64,000 nt of DNA, taken from contig NZ_QJSD01000001.1 of assembly GCF_003313245.1 (NCBI RefSeq), forward strand, positions 248,001-312,000, in the 5' to 3' direction. The position numbers were made by a program, and so were the translations under genes. The stretch comes from Primorskyibacter marinus (GTDB lineage: Bacteria > Pseudomonadota > Alphaproteobacteria > Rhodobacterales > Rhodobacteraceae). Of this stretch, positions 36,072-46,503 are shown one piece after another. Position 1 is the stretch's first letter, and every line of letters begins with the position of its first letter. The notes beneath the pieces are model-generated. The model did no database searches, was not told the DNA's origin, and saw only the letters and a program-made list of their open reading frames with translations.

Positions 36072-38402
36072 TTACGCCAAACGGTCCGGTGCCGGATATG
36101 ACAATTGCTTGTGGACCGTTTCCGTCAGATCGCTCAGCGAGAAGGGTTTCGGCAGAAAAATCGATTTCGGGATTCGCGCATCGCTATTGCGGAAGACATC
36201 CTCGGCATAGCCGGAGACAAAGACGACACGCACGTCGGGCCGCGTCTTTAACGCTTCACGCACCCAGGTAGGCCCATCCATGCCGGGCATCACCACATCC
36301 GTCACGAAAACGTCGACCTCGACGCTGGTATCTTCCAACAGCTTCAGCGCATCCTCGGCAGAGGCCGCCTCCAACACCGTGTATCCCCGAAGCCGCAGCG
36401 CGCGGGATGCGAACGCACGCACCGGTGCCTCGTCCTCGACCAGAAGCACCACACCTTCGCCATGCCGGATTACCGGTTTCTCAATCGCCGGTCTGGGCAA
36501 TGCTTCAAGAGGCAGTTCCAACTCGCTGGCGGGCAGGAGAAGCGTGAAACACGTCCCGGACCCGATCACGCTGTCGACAAAGATGAAACCACCGGTCTGC
36601 TTGACGATCCCGTAGACCGTGGACAGGCCCAGCCCCGTGCCCTCGCCCGTGCGTTTGGTCGTGTAGAACGGCTCGAACACCTTTTGCAGCTTGTCCGGCG
36701 GAATGCCGATACCGTCGTCGGACACTTTCACCGACACATATTCACCCGCCGCCACCTCTGCGCGGTCACGGCGCATGGGTTCACTCAGCACCTTCATGCC
36801 GGTTTCGATCACGATACAACCGCCCGTGGGCATGGCGTCGCGTGCATTCACGACAAGATTCATCATCACCTGTTCCAGCTGACGCTTGTCCGCCCGCACG
36901 GGTTTCAGCACCGGATCATGCCGCAAATCCAATCCGACTTTCTCACCGACAAGGCGGTTCAGAAGATGGGTAAGGTCAGACAATGTGTCGCGCAGATCAA
37001 GAACTTCCGGTCGCAAGGTCTGCTTGCGGGAAAACGCCAGCAACTGACCCACCAGCGCCGCGGCTCGGTTGGCGTTCTGATTGATCTGCACCAGGTCGCT
37101 GAAATCCGGATCCCCCTGATCGTGCCGCAGCAACAACAGGTCGCAATGCCCTGAAATCGCGGTCAAAAGGTTATTGAAGTCATGCGCCACCCCACCCGCC
37201 AACTGACCAATTGCCTGCATTTTCTGGCTTTGCACGAATTGCGCTTCAAGCGTCTTCAATTCGGTCGCGTCATTGATGACTGCAATCAACGCGGTCTGCC
37301 CGTTCTCGGAAATCCGGTTCAATGTGACCTGAACGAAAACTTCCTTGTCCGCCCGCGTCAACCGGAGAAACTCTGAATGGCTGGTGCCACGTCCCGAAGC
37401 CATTTCCTGTATCCAGTCGGTCAGCGGTCGCCCCAGGCCTTCCATATAGTCCGACAGTTGTTTTCCATTGGTGCAGGTGTCGCCAAAAAGCGCCCGCGCC
37501 TCTTTGTTGGACCGCAGCACCGCGCCGTTTGGTGAAAGTTTGAGAAGGCCCACCGGCAGCGCATCAAACGCAGCCGCGGCATCATCGGTCGCGGTTTGCC
37601 TGGGTGCGGGCAGCAAGAACAGTTCTGACTTGCCGACACCCGCCGGAACGCAAGTCGCCAAACGCGGCACAACGCCATCTTCGGTCTGAATACGATGCAC
37701 GGTTCCCGACACAAGCGGCGGATCAAGAATCAGGCGATCAAGCGATGTAATCCTATGGCCAGCCATCTCACGCGCGGCTGCGTTCAGGGAAATGACAACG
37801 TTATTGCGCCCAAGTGTCAGCATCGGCACATGTTTCATTGCGGCACAGGACGACGGCTTTTCGGTCGCGGTGCCTTCCTCGACACGCCACAGCAAGCCGG
37901 AGCGGCCAAGCGCGTGCACCGAAATGCGCACGCTACCCTGCCGGGTCACGACCTCTTCGCGTGCGGTCCCACCCGCGTTGATGCGCGTTTGCAGCCGGTA
38001 AAGCACATTGCCGGGATTGGCGAGGATATCCCGCAACTCACCGGCCAGCGTCGTGCCTTCGCTTTTTCCATAACGTGCCTCGGCCGCTTGGTTGCGAAAG
38101 ATGATTTCCCCCTCGGGATCCGTGAAAAATGCAAAGGCGCTGTCATGGGCGATAACCTCGGCCAAGGCATCATATGCACGGTCGCGGCGACGTTTGTGAA
38201 GATATGTCAAAGATCTGGACAGCGCCGCCAGACAAGCCGCCGTCAGCCCGCCAACCGATAACGCCAACTGTAATTGGTACGAACTGACCAGAAAGGACAG
38301 GGCCAATAGCAAACCGGCGGCCATCAACAACCAGCCAAGCCGTTGCGAGACGCGGTCAGAAGCGCGCGTCATCGGTCCGGGATTCAATGCCGTATAGGCC
38401 AA
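36072..38402 (-). CDS. cckA: Cell-cycle hybrid histidine kinase CckA
   Basis: 776 residues. Two membrane helices (about 22-62), PAS region (about 80-180), a second PAS-like region (about 275-385), HisKA with the phospho-acceptor His407 in GGVAHDFNNLL, HATPase with DDGIGIPPD and GEGTGLGLSTVYGIV, and a receiver domain with Asp702 in VTDVVMPGMDG. CckA passes phosphate to ChpT and on to CtrA and CpdR; in Rhodobacterales the pathway controls motility, gene-transfer agents and quorum-linked traits. An exact CtrA box lies 47-62 bp before the start. Confidence 0.92.
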   Translation of the reverse strand: MAYTALNPGPMTRASDRVSQRLGWLLMAAGLLLALSFLVSSYQLQLALSVGGLTAACLAALSRSLTYLHKRRRDRAYDALAEVIAHDSAFAFFTDPEGEIIFRNQAAEARYGKSEGTTLAGELRDILANPGNVLYRLQTRINAGGTAREEVVTRQGSVRISVHALGRSGLLWRVEEGTATEKPSSCAAMKHVPMLTLGRNNVVISLNAAAREMAGHRITSLDRLILDPPLVSGTVHRIQTEDGVVPRLATCVPAGVGKSELFLLPAPRQTATDDAAAAFDALPVGLLKLSPNGAVLRSNKEARALFGDTCTNGKQLSDYMEGLGRPLTDWIQEMASGRGTSHSEFLRLTRADKEVFVQVTLNRISENGQTALIAVINDATELKTLEAQFVQSQKMQAIGQLAGGVAHDFNNLLTAISGHCDLLLLRHDQGDPDFSDLVQINQNANRAAALVGQLLAFSRKQTLRPEVLDLRDTLSDLTHLLNRLVGEKVGLDLRHDPVLKPVRADKRQLEQVMMNLVVNARDAMPTGGCIVIETGMKVLSEPMRRDRAEVAAGEYVSVKVSDDGIGIPPDKLQKVFEPFYTTKRTGEGTGLGLSTVYGIVKQTGGFIFVDSVIGSGTCFTLLLPASELELPLEALPRPAIEKPVIRHGEGVVLLVEDEAPVRAFASRALRLRGYTVLEAASAEDALKLLEDTSVEVDVFVTDVVMPGMDGPTWVREALKTRPDVRVVFVSGYAEDVFRNSDARIPKSIFLPKPFSLSDLTETVHKQLSYPAPDRLA

Positions 38403-38448
38403 GGCGACCCCCTGTGTTTCTCATCCCGGCCATTACGACGAGAGATTC

Positions 38449-38464
38449 GTTAACCGCTCGTTAA
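38449..38464 (-). promoter_or_regulatory. CtrA-type box in front of cckA
   Basis: Minus strand: TTAA-CGAGCGG-TTAAC, exactly the CtrA consensus TTAA-N7-TTAAC, located 47-62 bp upstream of cckA. Since CckA is the kinase that controls CtrA, this would make a feedback loop. Confidence 0.65.
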
Positions 38465-38499
38465 AGCTGAAAATATCGTCTCAAGGTTGTGCGTCCCGG

Positions 38500-39651
38500 T
38501 CAAGCATCCGCCGACATCAGCGCCAGGAAAAAGCCGTCACCGCCATCGACAGGCAGAAACTGTCGCCGGTCTGCAACGCGCCAGTCCGGGCGATCCGCCA
38601 GAAACCGGTCAATCACAATGTCATTTTCATCGGACAGGATCGAACATGTGACATAGGCCAAATGCCCATCCGTGGTCAGATATGCCGACGCCTCACGAAG
38701 AATATCCAGCTGAATATCCTGCAATTCCTGCAACCGGGCCTCGGTCAACGCCCACTTGCCCTCAGGCGAACGACGCCACGCACCGGAGCCTGAACAGGGC
38801 GCATCGCAGAGGATCAGATCGTAGAGCCCGTCGGGCTTGTCAATCCGCGCGATCTGCGCCCCCGCCCGCGCTGCGCGTTTCGGCAGATCAGACATGCGGC
38901 GCGGATCTGCGTCATGGGCTTCGACCGGGCCGCACAGGTGTGCCGCCATCGCGAGCGCTTTGCCACCGCCGCCAGCGCAATAATCCAGCACGCGCATTCC
39001 CGCGCGCAACGGCAATTGATCGACGACGGCCTGGCTGGCGGCGTCCTGAAGCTCTACCAGACCCTCGGCATAGGCCTGAGACAGATGCACCCGGCGCGCG
39101 CCCTCTGTGACGTCCAGCGCAGAGGGAGACAAACCATGCGGTTGCGTGGCGATCCCCTCGGCCAAAAGAGACTCTAGTGCCACCTCAACTGTTCCGCGCA
39201 ACCTGTTGACGCGCAAGAAAACAGGGGCCCGTTCCCGAAGAGCCAGCGCGGTCGGCTCCACCTCGGGCAGTGACGCCTTGAGCCGTGGAAGCAGCCAGTC
39301 CGGCATGTCCAGGGCTTCGGCGCTGTCTGGCGCGCGCCCCGCGGACAGTTCAGCACCAGTCAGCGGCTCTGGCCCGTAGCCTTCGCCCGTAAATACGTCA
39401 GCCGGGTCCGCACCTTCATCGCGCAGCAAACCAAGGATCAGCGCGCGACCGGCTTCGCCTCCGCCGAGCGCCGCGCAGCTTCGTTTGCGCCGGATCACGG
39501 TGTAGACGTGGTCGCGGACCGCCGCGCGGTCTTTGGACCCGGCGAAACGTGCGCCGCGTGCCCAGTTGGTCAGTGCTTGCTCGGCAGCGACCCCCGTGGT
39601 GACACGGTCCAGAACCTCGATGGCAGCTTGGTAGCGGGCAGCAGGCGTCAC
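38500..39651 (-). CDS. rsmB: 16S rRNA m5C methyltransferase, RsmB/NOP family
   Basis: 383 residues. An N-terminal NusB-like helical part (about 1-130) is followed by a SAM-dependent methyltransferase domain with RVLDYCAGGGGKALAMA (SAM loop), DAPCSGSGAWRRSPEGKW (motif IV Cys) and AYVTCSILSDEND (motif VI catalytic Cys). Two-cysteine chemistry is typical of rRNA m5C enzymes such as RsmB (C967). Subfamily assignment is likely but not certain. It lies between guaB and cckA on the same strand. Confidence 0.85.
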   Translation of the reverse strand: MTPAARYQAAIEVLDRVTTGVAAEQALTNWARGARFAGSKDRAAVRDHVYTVIRRKRSCAALGGGEAGRALILGLLRDEGADPADVFTGEGYGPEPLTGAELSAGRAPDSAEALDMPDWLLPRLKASLPEVEPTALALRERAPVFLRVNRLRGTVEVALESLLAEGIATQPHGLSPSALDVTEGARRVHLSQAYAEGLVELQDAASQAVVDQLPLRAGMRVLDYCAGGGGKALAMAAHLCGPVEAHDADPRRMSDLPKRAARAGAQIARIDKPDGLYDLILCDAPCSGSGAWRRSPEGKWALTEARLQELQDIQLDILREASAYLTTDGHLAYVTCSILSDENDIVIDRFLADRPDWRVADRRQFLPVDGGDGFFLALMSADA

Positions 39652-39919
39652 GTCAGAACCTCATGCGTCATTTCAAAATCGCTTCCTGATAGATCGTCTT
39701 CAATGCCGAAATTGATCGAAGCCAGAGACCTCTGCGCGAGCCATACTGTCAGAAGACGTGAAGGGCTGCGTCATAAAGCCAATATGCCGTGATGACCGCC
39801 ACTGTTCTACGAACATACCCTTTACAGAGCGCGACACGCCGCGGAACCGGAGCCAGTGAGCCGCGCGGATCATCGCCAGCCGCAGATTGACGCTGCCAGA
39901 CGCAGACGTCGCGCCCCGA

Positions 39920-41884
<1,965 letters not shown>

Positions 41885-43927
41885 ATGAGCACCGATCCCC
41901 TCGTGATTTTCACCCCCTCCGGCAAACGCGGACGGTTTGCCGTTGGCACACCCGTCCTGACTGCGGCGCGCAAGCTGGGCGTTGATCTCGATTCCGTCTG
42001 CGGCGGTCGCGGCATCTGCTCGAAATGTCAGGTCACGCCGTCTTATGGCGAATTCTCCAAGCATGGCGTGACGGTGGCCCCCGATGCGCTGTCGCCGTGG
42101 AACGCGGTCGAGGAACGCTATGACAGCAAGCGCGGGCTGAAATCCGGCCGCCGCCTGGGCTGTCAGGCGACCATCCAGCGCGACGTGGTGATCGACGTGC
42201 CTGCCGAAAGCCAGGTCCACCGGCAGGTGGTGCGCAAGGCAGCCTCGGCCCGCGTGATCGAGATGGACCCCGCCACGCGGCTTTACTATGTCGAGGTGGA
42301 GGAGCCCGACATGCACGAACCCACAGGCGACTTCGAGCGTCTGGAACGCGCCTTGAAGGCGCAGTGGGACATTCCGGAAATCAAGACGGATCTGGCCACG
42401 CTTGCCCGCCTGCAACCGGTTCTGCGCAAGGGCAACTGGAAGATCACCGTTGCCCTGCACAAATCGCATCTGCCGGGCGCGCATCACCTGATCGATGTCT
42501 GGCCGGGCCTGCATGAGGACGGGCTTTACGGGCTGGCGATTGATCTTGGATCCACCACCATCGCCGCGCATCTGACCGATCTTGCGACGGGCGAGGTCAA
42601 GGCATCGTCGGGCATCATGAACCCGCAGATCCGGTTCGGCGAGGATCTGATGAGCCGGGTCAGCTATGTGATGATGAACCCCGGCGGCGATGTCGAGATG
42701 ACGCAAGCCGTGCGCGAGGCGCTTGATACATTGATCCGCGAACTGGCGGCAGAGACCGGCGTGGCCGAACGCCTGATCGTCGAGGCGGTCTTTGTCTGCA
42801 ATCCGGTCATGCATCACCTTCTGCTTGGCATCGACCCGCTCGAACTGGGTCAGGCGCCTTTTGCGCTGGCAACCTCCGACAGCCTGTCCTTCCCCGCCCG
42901 CGATCTGGATCTGACGGCGCTCAACACCAGCGCGCAGGTCTATATCCTGCCCTGTATCGCGGGCCATGTCGGTGCGGATGCCGCCGCCGTGGCGCTGTCC
43001 GAAGAGCCGGGCAAACGCGAGGATCTGTCGCTGATCGTGGATGTCGGCACCAATGCCGAGATCTTTCTGGGCAACTCGACCCGTGTGCTGGCCTGTTCCT
43101 CCCCCACCGGTCCCGCCTTTGAGGGTGCACAGATCAGTTCCGGCCAGCGCGCCGCCCCCGGCGCGATCGAGGCGATCCGGATTGACCCGCAAACCCGCGA
43201 GCCGCGGTTTCGCGTCATCGGATGCGAGCTTTGGTCCGATGAGGACGGCTTTGCTGCCGCGACGGCAGCGACCGGCATCACCGGTATCTGCGGATCCGGC
43301 ATCATCGAGGCTGTGGCAGAAATGCGCATGGCGGGTCTGCTGGACCCTTCCGGGTTGATCGGGTCGGCGGCGCAGACCGGCACAGCGCGCAACATCCCCG
43401 AAGGCCGGACGCATTCCTATGTCATCCATGACGCCAGCGCCGAGGGCGGCCCGCTGATCACCGTGACCCAAGGGGACATCCGCGCCATTCAACTTGCGAA
43501 ATCGGCGCTTTATGCAGGCTCTCGCCTGCTGATGGACGAGATGGGCGTGGATCAGGTTGACCGTGTGGTGCTGACGGGTGCCTTCGGCGCGCATATCTCG
43601 CCCCTGCATGCGATGGTGCTGGGGATGATCCCGGACGTGCCGCTTGACCAGGTGACCAGCGCCGGAAATGCCGCCGGCACCGGCGCGCGGATCGCGTTGT
43701 GCAATGTCGCGGCGCGCGCCGAGATCGAGACCACAGTGCGCAACGTCGTCAAGGTGGAAACCGCGATCGAGCCGAAATTCCAGGAACATTTCGTCAATGC
43801 CAACGCCATCCCCCATGCGACCGATCCGTTCCCGAACCTGTCCGCAATCGCGCCCCTGCCCGCCGTTAATTTCAATTCCGGCGGCGAGGATAAAGGCGGA
43901 CGACGCAGACGCCGGCGCAGCAACTGA
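41885..43927 (+). CDS. Ferredoxin/ASKHA-domain protein, corrinoid reductive activator type (RACo/DUF4445)
   Basis: 680 residues from ATG 41885 (MSTDPLVIFTPSGKRGRF). The N-terminal 2Fe-2S domain has Cys spacing as in CGGRGICSKCQ (about residues 38-48) with a later partner Cys in LGCQATI. Then comes a linker and a large ASKHA ATPase part starting GLAIDLGSTTIAAHL and including VDVGTNAEIFLGN and VVLTGAFGAHISPLHAM. This architecture re-reduces inactive cob(II)amide of corrinoid methyltransferases at the cost of ATP. No corrinoid protein or methyltransferase of that kind lies within the window. The C-terminus ends in a basic run (GGRRRRRRSN). Confidence 0.88.
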   Translation: MSTDPLVIFTPSGKRGRFAVGTPVLTAARKLGVDLDSVCGGRGICSKCQVTPSYGEFSKHGVTVAPDALSPWNAVEERYDSKRGLKSGRRLGCQATIQRDVVIDVPAESQVHRQVVRKAASARVIEMDPATRLYYVEVEEPDMHEPTGDFERLERALKAQWDIPEIKTDLATLARLQPVLRKGNWKITVALHKSHLPGAHHLIDVWPGLHEDGLYGLAIDLGSTTIAAHLTDLATGEVKASSGIMNPQIRFGEDLMSRVSYVMMNPGGDVEMTQAVREALDTLIRELAAETGVAERLIVEAVFVCNPVMHHLLLGIDPLELGQAPFALATSDSLSFPARDLDLTALNTSAQVYILPCIAGHVGADAAAVALSEEPGKREDLSLIVDVGTNAEIFLGNSTRVLACSSPTGPAFEGAQISSGQRAAPGAIEAIRIDPQTREPRFRVIGCELWSDEDGFAAATAATGITGICGSGIIEAVAEMRMAGLLDPSGLIGSAAQTGTARNIPEGRTHSYVIHDASAEGGPLITVTQGDIRAIQLAKSALYAGSRLLMDEMGVDQVDRVVLTGAFGAHISPLHAMVLGMIPDVPLDQVTSAGNAAGTGARIALCNVAARAEIETTVRNVVKVETAIEPKFQEHFVNANAIPHATDPFPNLSAIAPLPAVNFNSGGEDKGGRRRRRRSN

Positions 43928-44280
43928 TCGGAACGTCGCGGATTTCAGCGCCAAGGGATAACGGGCGCTGTGGCGAAGCTGCTGCGTGAACGTTGTTGTA
44001 CAAGTCCGGCGACGGGGCTTCACTTCGCGACGTCATGCCGTGTCTGGCGAACGTGCATCTGCTATGGATCCACCCACATCCGAGATCGCCTGCACCGGCT
44101 TCACGTCAAAGAGCCAGGCGGCATTCACACCTTCAGCGGAATTCGCCCAGAAATGCCCTAAAGGTTCCACTTTTGTTCTTGCTCCGCAGAACTTTTCAGG
44201 CCACCTTCCGCAGGCACCGAAGGTTAACCTTGGACAAGCGATATTGGCTTGGGCTAATCACATTTAGCGAAGGAGGGATC
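43928..44280. other. Intergenic region before the DNA methyltransferase
   Basis: 353 bases with no convincing gene; short frames lack resemblance to known families. A possible promoter for the methyltransferase is TTGGAC (44230-44235), 17 bases, GCTAAT (44253-44258). No C-protein-type operator or terminator is obvious. Confidence 0.4.
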
Positions 44281-45426
44281 ATGCCGCACACATACTACGA
44301 TTTCTTTGCAGGTGGCGGCATGGCCGGGTTCGGCCTCGGGTCGGATTGGCGATGTCTGTTTGCAAACGACATAGACCCGAAGAAGGCAGCAAGCTATCGC
44401 GCTAACCACGATGGCGGGAAAGAATTGCTGCTTAAGGATGTCTCTCAGGTCACGGTGGATGAACTGCCCGGATCGCCAGACCTTGTGTGGGCGTCCTTCC
44501 CTTGCCAGGATCTTTCACTCGCGGGCAATGGCGCGGGCCTTGCGGGCAAGCGTAGCGGTATGTTCAAACCGTTCTGGAAACTGATGCGCTCGCTTCACGC
44601 CGGCGGTCGCGGCCCCAAGATCATCGCGCTCGAAAATGTCTATGGGGCGATCACCAGCAACGGTGGTCGCGATTTCGCAACGCTTTGTGCTGCTTTCTCA
44701 GGCCTCGGGTATAGATTCGGGGCGGTCGTTGTCGATGCGGTTCACTTCCTGCCCCAGTCGCGCCCACGGTTTTTCATGGTGGGCATTCGCGGCGACCTGA
44801 CGATCCCGGAGGGGCAGACAGCAGATGGGCCTTGTGCGCTGTGGCATCCGGCCGCGTTGGTCGAGGGGTGCAACCTGCTTTCACGAACAGCCGCGTCGCG
44901 TTGGCGCTGGTGGAGTCTTCCGACGCCCCCGGCACGGAATACGAACCTGGCTTCGCTGATCGAAGATAAGCCAACAGGTGTGAAATGGCACACCAAAGCA
45001 GAAACGAAGTATCTGCTCGACATGATGACCGATCACAACCGCAAGAAGGTTGACGCAGCCAAACAGTGTAAAGGGCGCGTGGTTGGAACGATATACAGGC
45101 GCACGCGCGCCGATGCCAACGGTGTGAAGCGGCAGCGCGCGGAGGTGCGCTTTGACCAGATTGCTGGATGCCTACGCACGCCCGCCGGAGGATCGAGCCG
45201 TCAGACAATCATGCTGGTAGAGGGAAAAAAGGTGCGCTCGCGCCTGCTCTCGACACGCGAAGCGGCTTCTCTTATGGGCCTGCCTGACACTTACGTCCTG
45301 CCAGAGCGCTACAACGACGCCTACAAGCTCGCAGGGGACGGTGTTGCCGCTCCGGTGGTTCGGCATCTGGCCGAGGCAATCTTTGAACCGATCCTGAAGC
45401 GGAATCGACTCGCCTTGGTTGCCTGA
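44281..45426 (+). CDS. DNA (cytosine-5) methyltransferase, restriction-modification type
   Basis: 381 residues from ATG 44281, preceded by GAAGGAGGGATC. All key m5C motifs are in order: I FFAGGGMAGFG (8-18), IV FPCQDLSLAG with catalytic Cys75, VI ENVYG (118-122), VIII QSRPRFF (159-165), then a target-recognition stretch of about 160 residues, IX RLLSTREAASLMGLP and X LAGDGVAAPVVRHLAEAI. It methylates cytosine C5 in a specific site, not readable from sequence. Together with the GIY-YIG gene 19 bp downstream it forms a probable type II restriction-modification unit. The size is close to that of the Eco29kI methylase. Confidence 0.93.
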   Translation: MPHTYYDFFAGGGMAGFGLGSDWRCLFANDIDPKKAASYRANHDGGKELLLKDVSQVTVDELPGSPDLVWASFPCQDLSLAGNGAGLAGKRSGMFKPFWKLMRSLHAGGRGPKIIALENVYGAITSNGGRDFATLCAAFSGLGYRFGAVVVDAVHFLPQSRPRFFMVGIRGDLTIPEGQTADGPCALWHPAALVEGCNLLSRTAASRWRWWSLPTPPARNTNLASLIEDKPTGVKWHTKAETKYLLDMMTDHNRKKVDAAKQCKGRVVGTIYRRTRADANGVKRQRAEVRFDQIAGCLRTPAGGSSRQTIMLVEGKKVRSRLLSTREAASLMGLPDTYVLPERYNDAYKLAGDGVAAPVVRHLAEAIFEPILKRNRLALVA

Positions 45427-45445
45427 AATCCGGTAAGTGTCGGTC

Positions 45446-46162
45446 ATGGCTGACCGAAATCCCGACGACACCAATTATCCGCCTTTTGAGACCGAGGATC
45501 TTCGGTCAAATTTGACCAAGTTTCTAATTCAGGAATTCGATGATCCGATCACGGGAAAGCCGCGCGCAATCGGCAGTTTCAAGTGGGGCGTCTATGCGTT
45601 CTTCGATTATGATGGCGAACCTATCTACGTCGGACAGACAAAGGAAAAGGTGAGCACCCGAATTAGGCGGCACCTGACAAATCAGCGGACAGACGCCGTT
45701 GCAATGTCGGTCCTTGATCCGTTCGAGGTTTACGAGGTCGAAGTTTGGCCGCTTCCCCAGTTTCAGAAAACCGGCGCAACCGACCCCGACGCGAAAGCGC
45801 ATTTAGACGCGCTGGAAGATCTTGTGTATCAGGAGGCGATAGCAGGCAGCACGTTCAAGGCGGTTCTAAATGAAAAGGATCCACCAGCGCCGACAATGGT
45901 GATCACGAAGCCACCTTCGCTCCGCTTTCGGCTCGTCTCGGACGACGTTCACAAGATCAGGTCACACCCCGACTTTCGCATTGCTCGGCGCGCCTTGATC
46001 ATCTCGCGCCTTGCGCAAGTCATATCAGAGCGCAAGGTCCAAGGCGGGCTTCGTCGCGTCCTTGTCACGCAGGCGAAACGTCTGCAATGGTTGGCCGAAC
46101 GCCGCTACAACGCTCTGGGCGGTGCGTCGTCGGTCGAAACCGAAGACGACGAAAACAACTAG
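45446..46162 (+). CDS. GIY-YIG nuclease, probable type II restriction endonuclease
   Basis: 238 residues from ATG 45446; a GTG at 45437 in the same frame is an alternative. The catalytic core is WGVYAFFDYDGEPIYVG (47-63), then RIRRHL with Arg72/Arg74/His76, and a helix with Glu124 in LDALEDLVYQE as candidate metal ligand. The C-terminal 90 residues are basic and unassigned. Type II enzymes of this fold include Eco29kI and Hpy188I; the companion methylase next door argues for restriction rather than repair or homing. Stretches such as TTTCTAATTCAGGAATTCGA are AT-richer than neighbouring genes, a sign of transfer. Confidence 0.78.
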   Translation: MADRNPDDTNYPPFETEDLRSNLTKFLIQEFDDPITGKPRAIGSFKWGVYAFFDYDGEPIYVGQTKEKVSTRIRRHLTNQRTDAVAMSVLDPFEVYEVEVWPLPQFQKTGATDPDAKAHLDALEDLVYQEAIAGSTFKAVLNEKDPPAPTMVITKPPSLRFRLVSDDVHKIRSHPDFRIARRALIISRLAQVISERKVQGGLRRVLVTQAKRLQWLAERRYNALGGASSVETEDDENN

Positions 46163-46218
46163 CGGCACTCACTTGATGCCTTGCGAAGTCCCCCACGAGA
46201 CAGTATCAGAACTGTGTC

Positions 46219-46293
46219 GCGGGTGTAGCTCAGGGGTAGAGCGTCTGCTTCCCAAGCAGAATGTCGTGAGTTCGAATCTCATCACCCGCTCCA
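46219..46293 (+). tRNA. tRNA-Gly (anticodon CCC)
   Basis: 75 bases with encoded CCA. Acceptor arm GCGGGTG/CACCCGC, D-arm GCTC...GAGC, anticodon stem TCTGC/GCAGA around TTCCCAA (anticodon CCC, reads GGG), T-arm GTGAG-TTCGAAT-CTCAT. It is complete and lies 56 bp after the GIY-YIG nuclease gene. Confidence 0.95.
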
Positions 46294-46503
46294 CCATCAA
46301 ATTGCAGGCACACCGGACCTGCCTTCATATTGCCGGCGAAATTGATCGTTAAACCAACCTAACCCACGACAAGCAAAGCAGTAATCCTGCCTGGCACACA
46401 TGTTTTCCAAGCTCCGGGCGAGGGTTGATTTTGCCTCACCCGCTTCAACGCGCCTTGCGTACATCCTGCGTATGTTACCCCCGTCAGCGCGTTAATCCGC
46501 ATG

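Noticed and set aside
46349-46363. TTAA-N-TAAC stretch after tRNA-Gly as a CtrA box
   Set aside because: The second half is shifted by one base relative to the TTAA-N7-TTAAC consensus, and the spacing is wrong.
46219-46503. tRNA-Gly as attachment site of an integrative element
   Set aside because: I looked for a repeat of the tRNA 3' end in the flanks and for an integrase and found neither.
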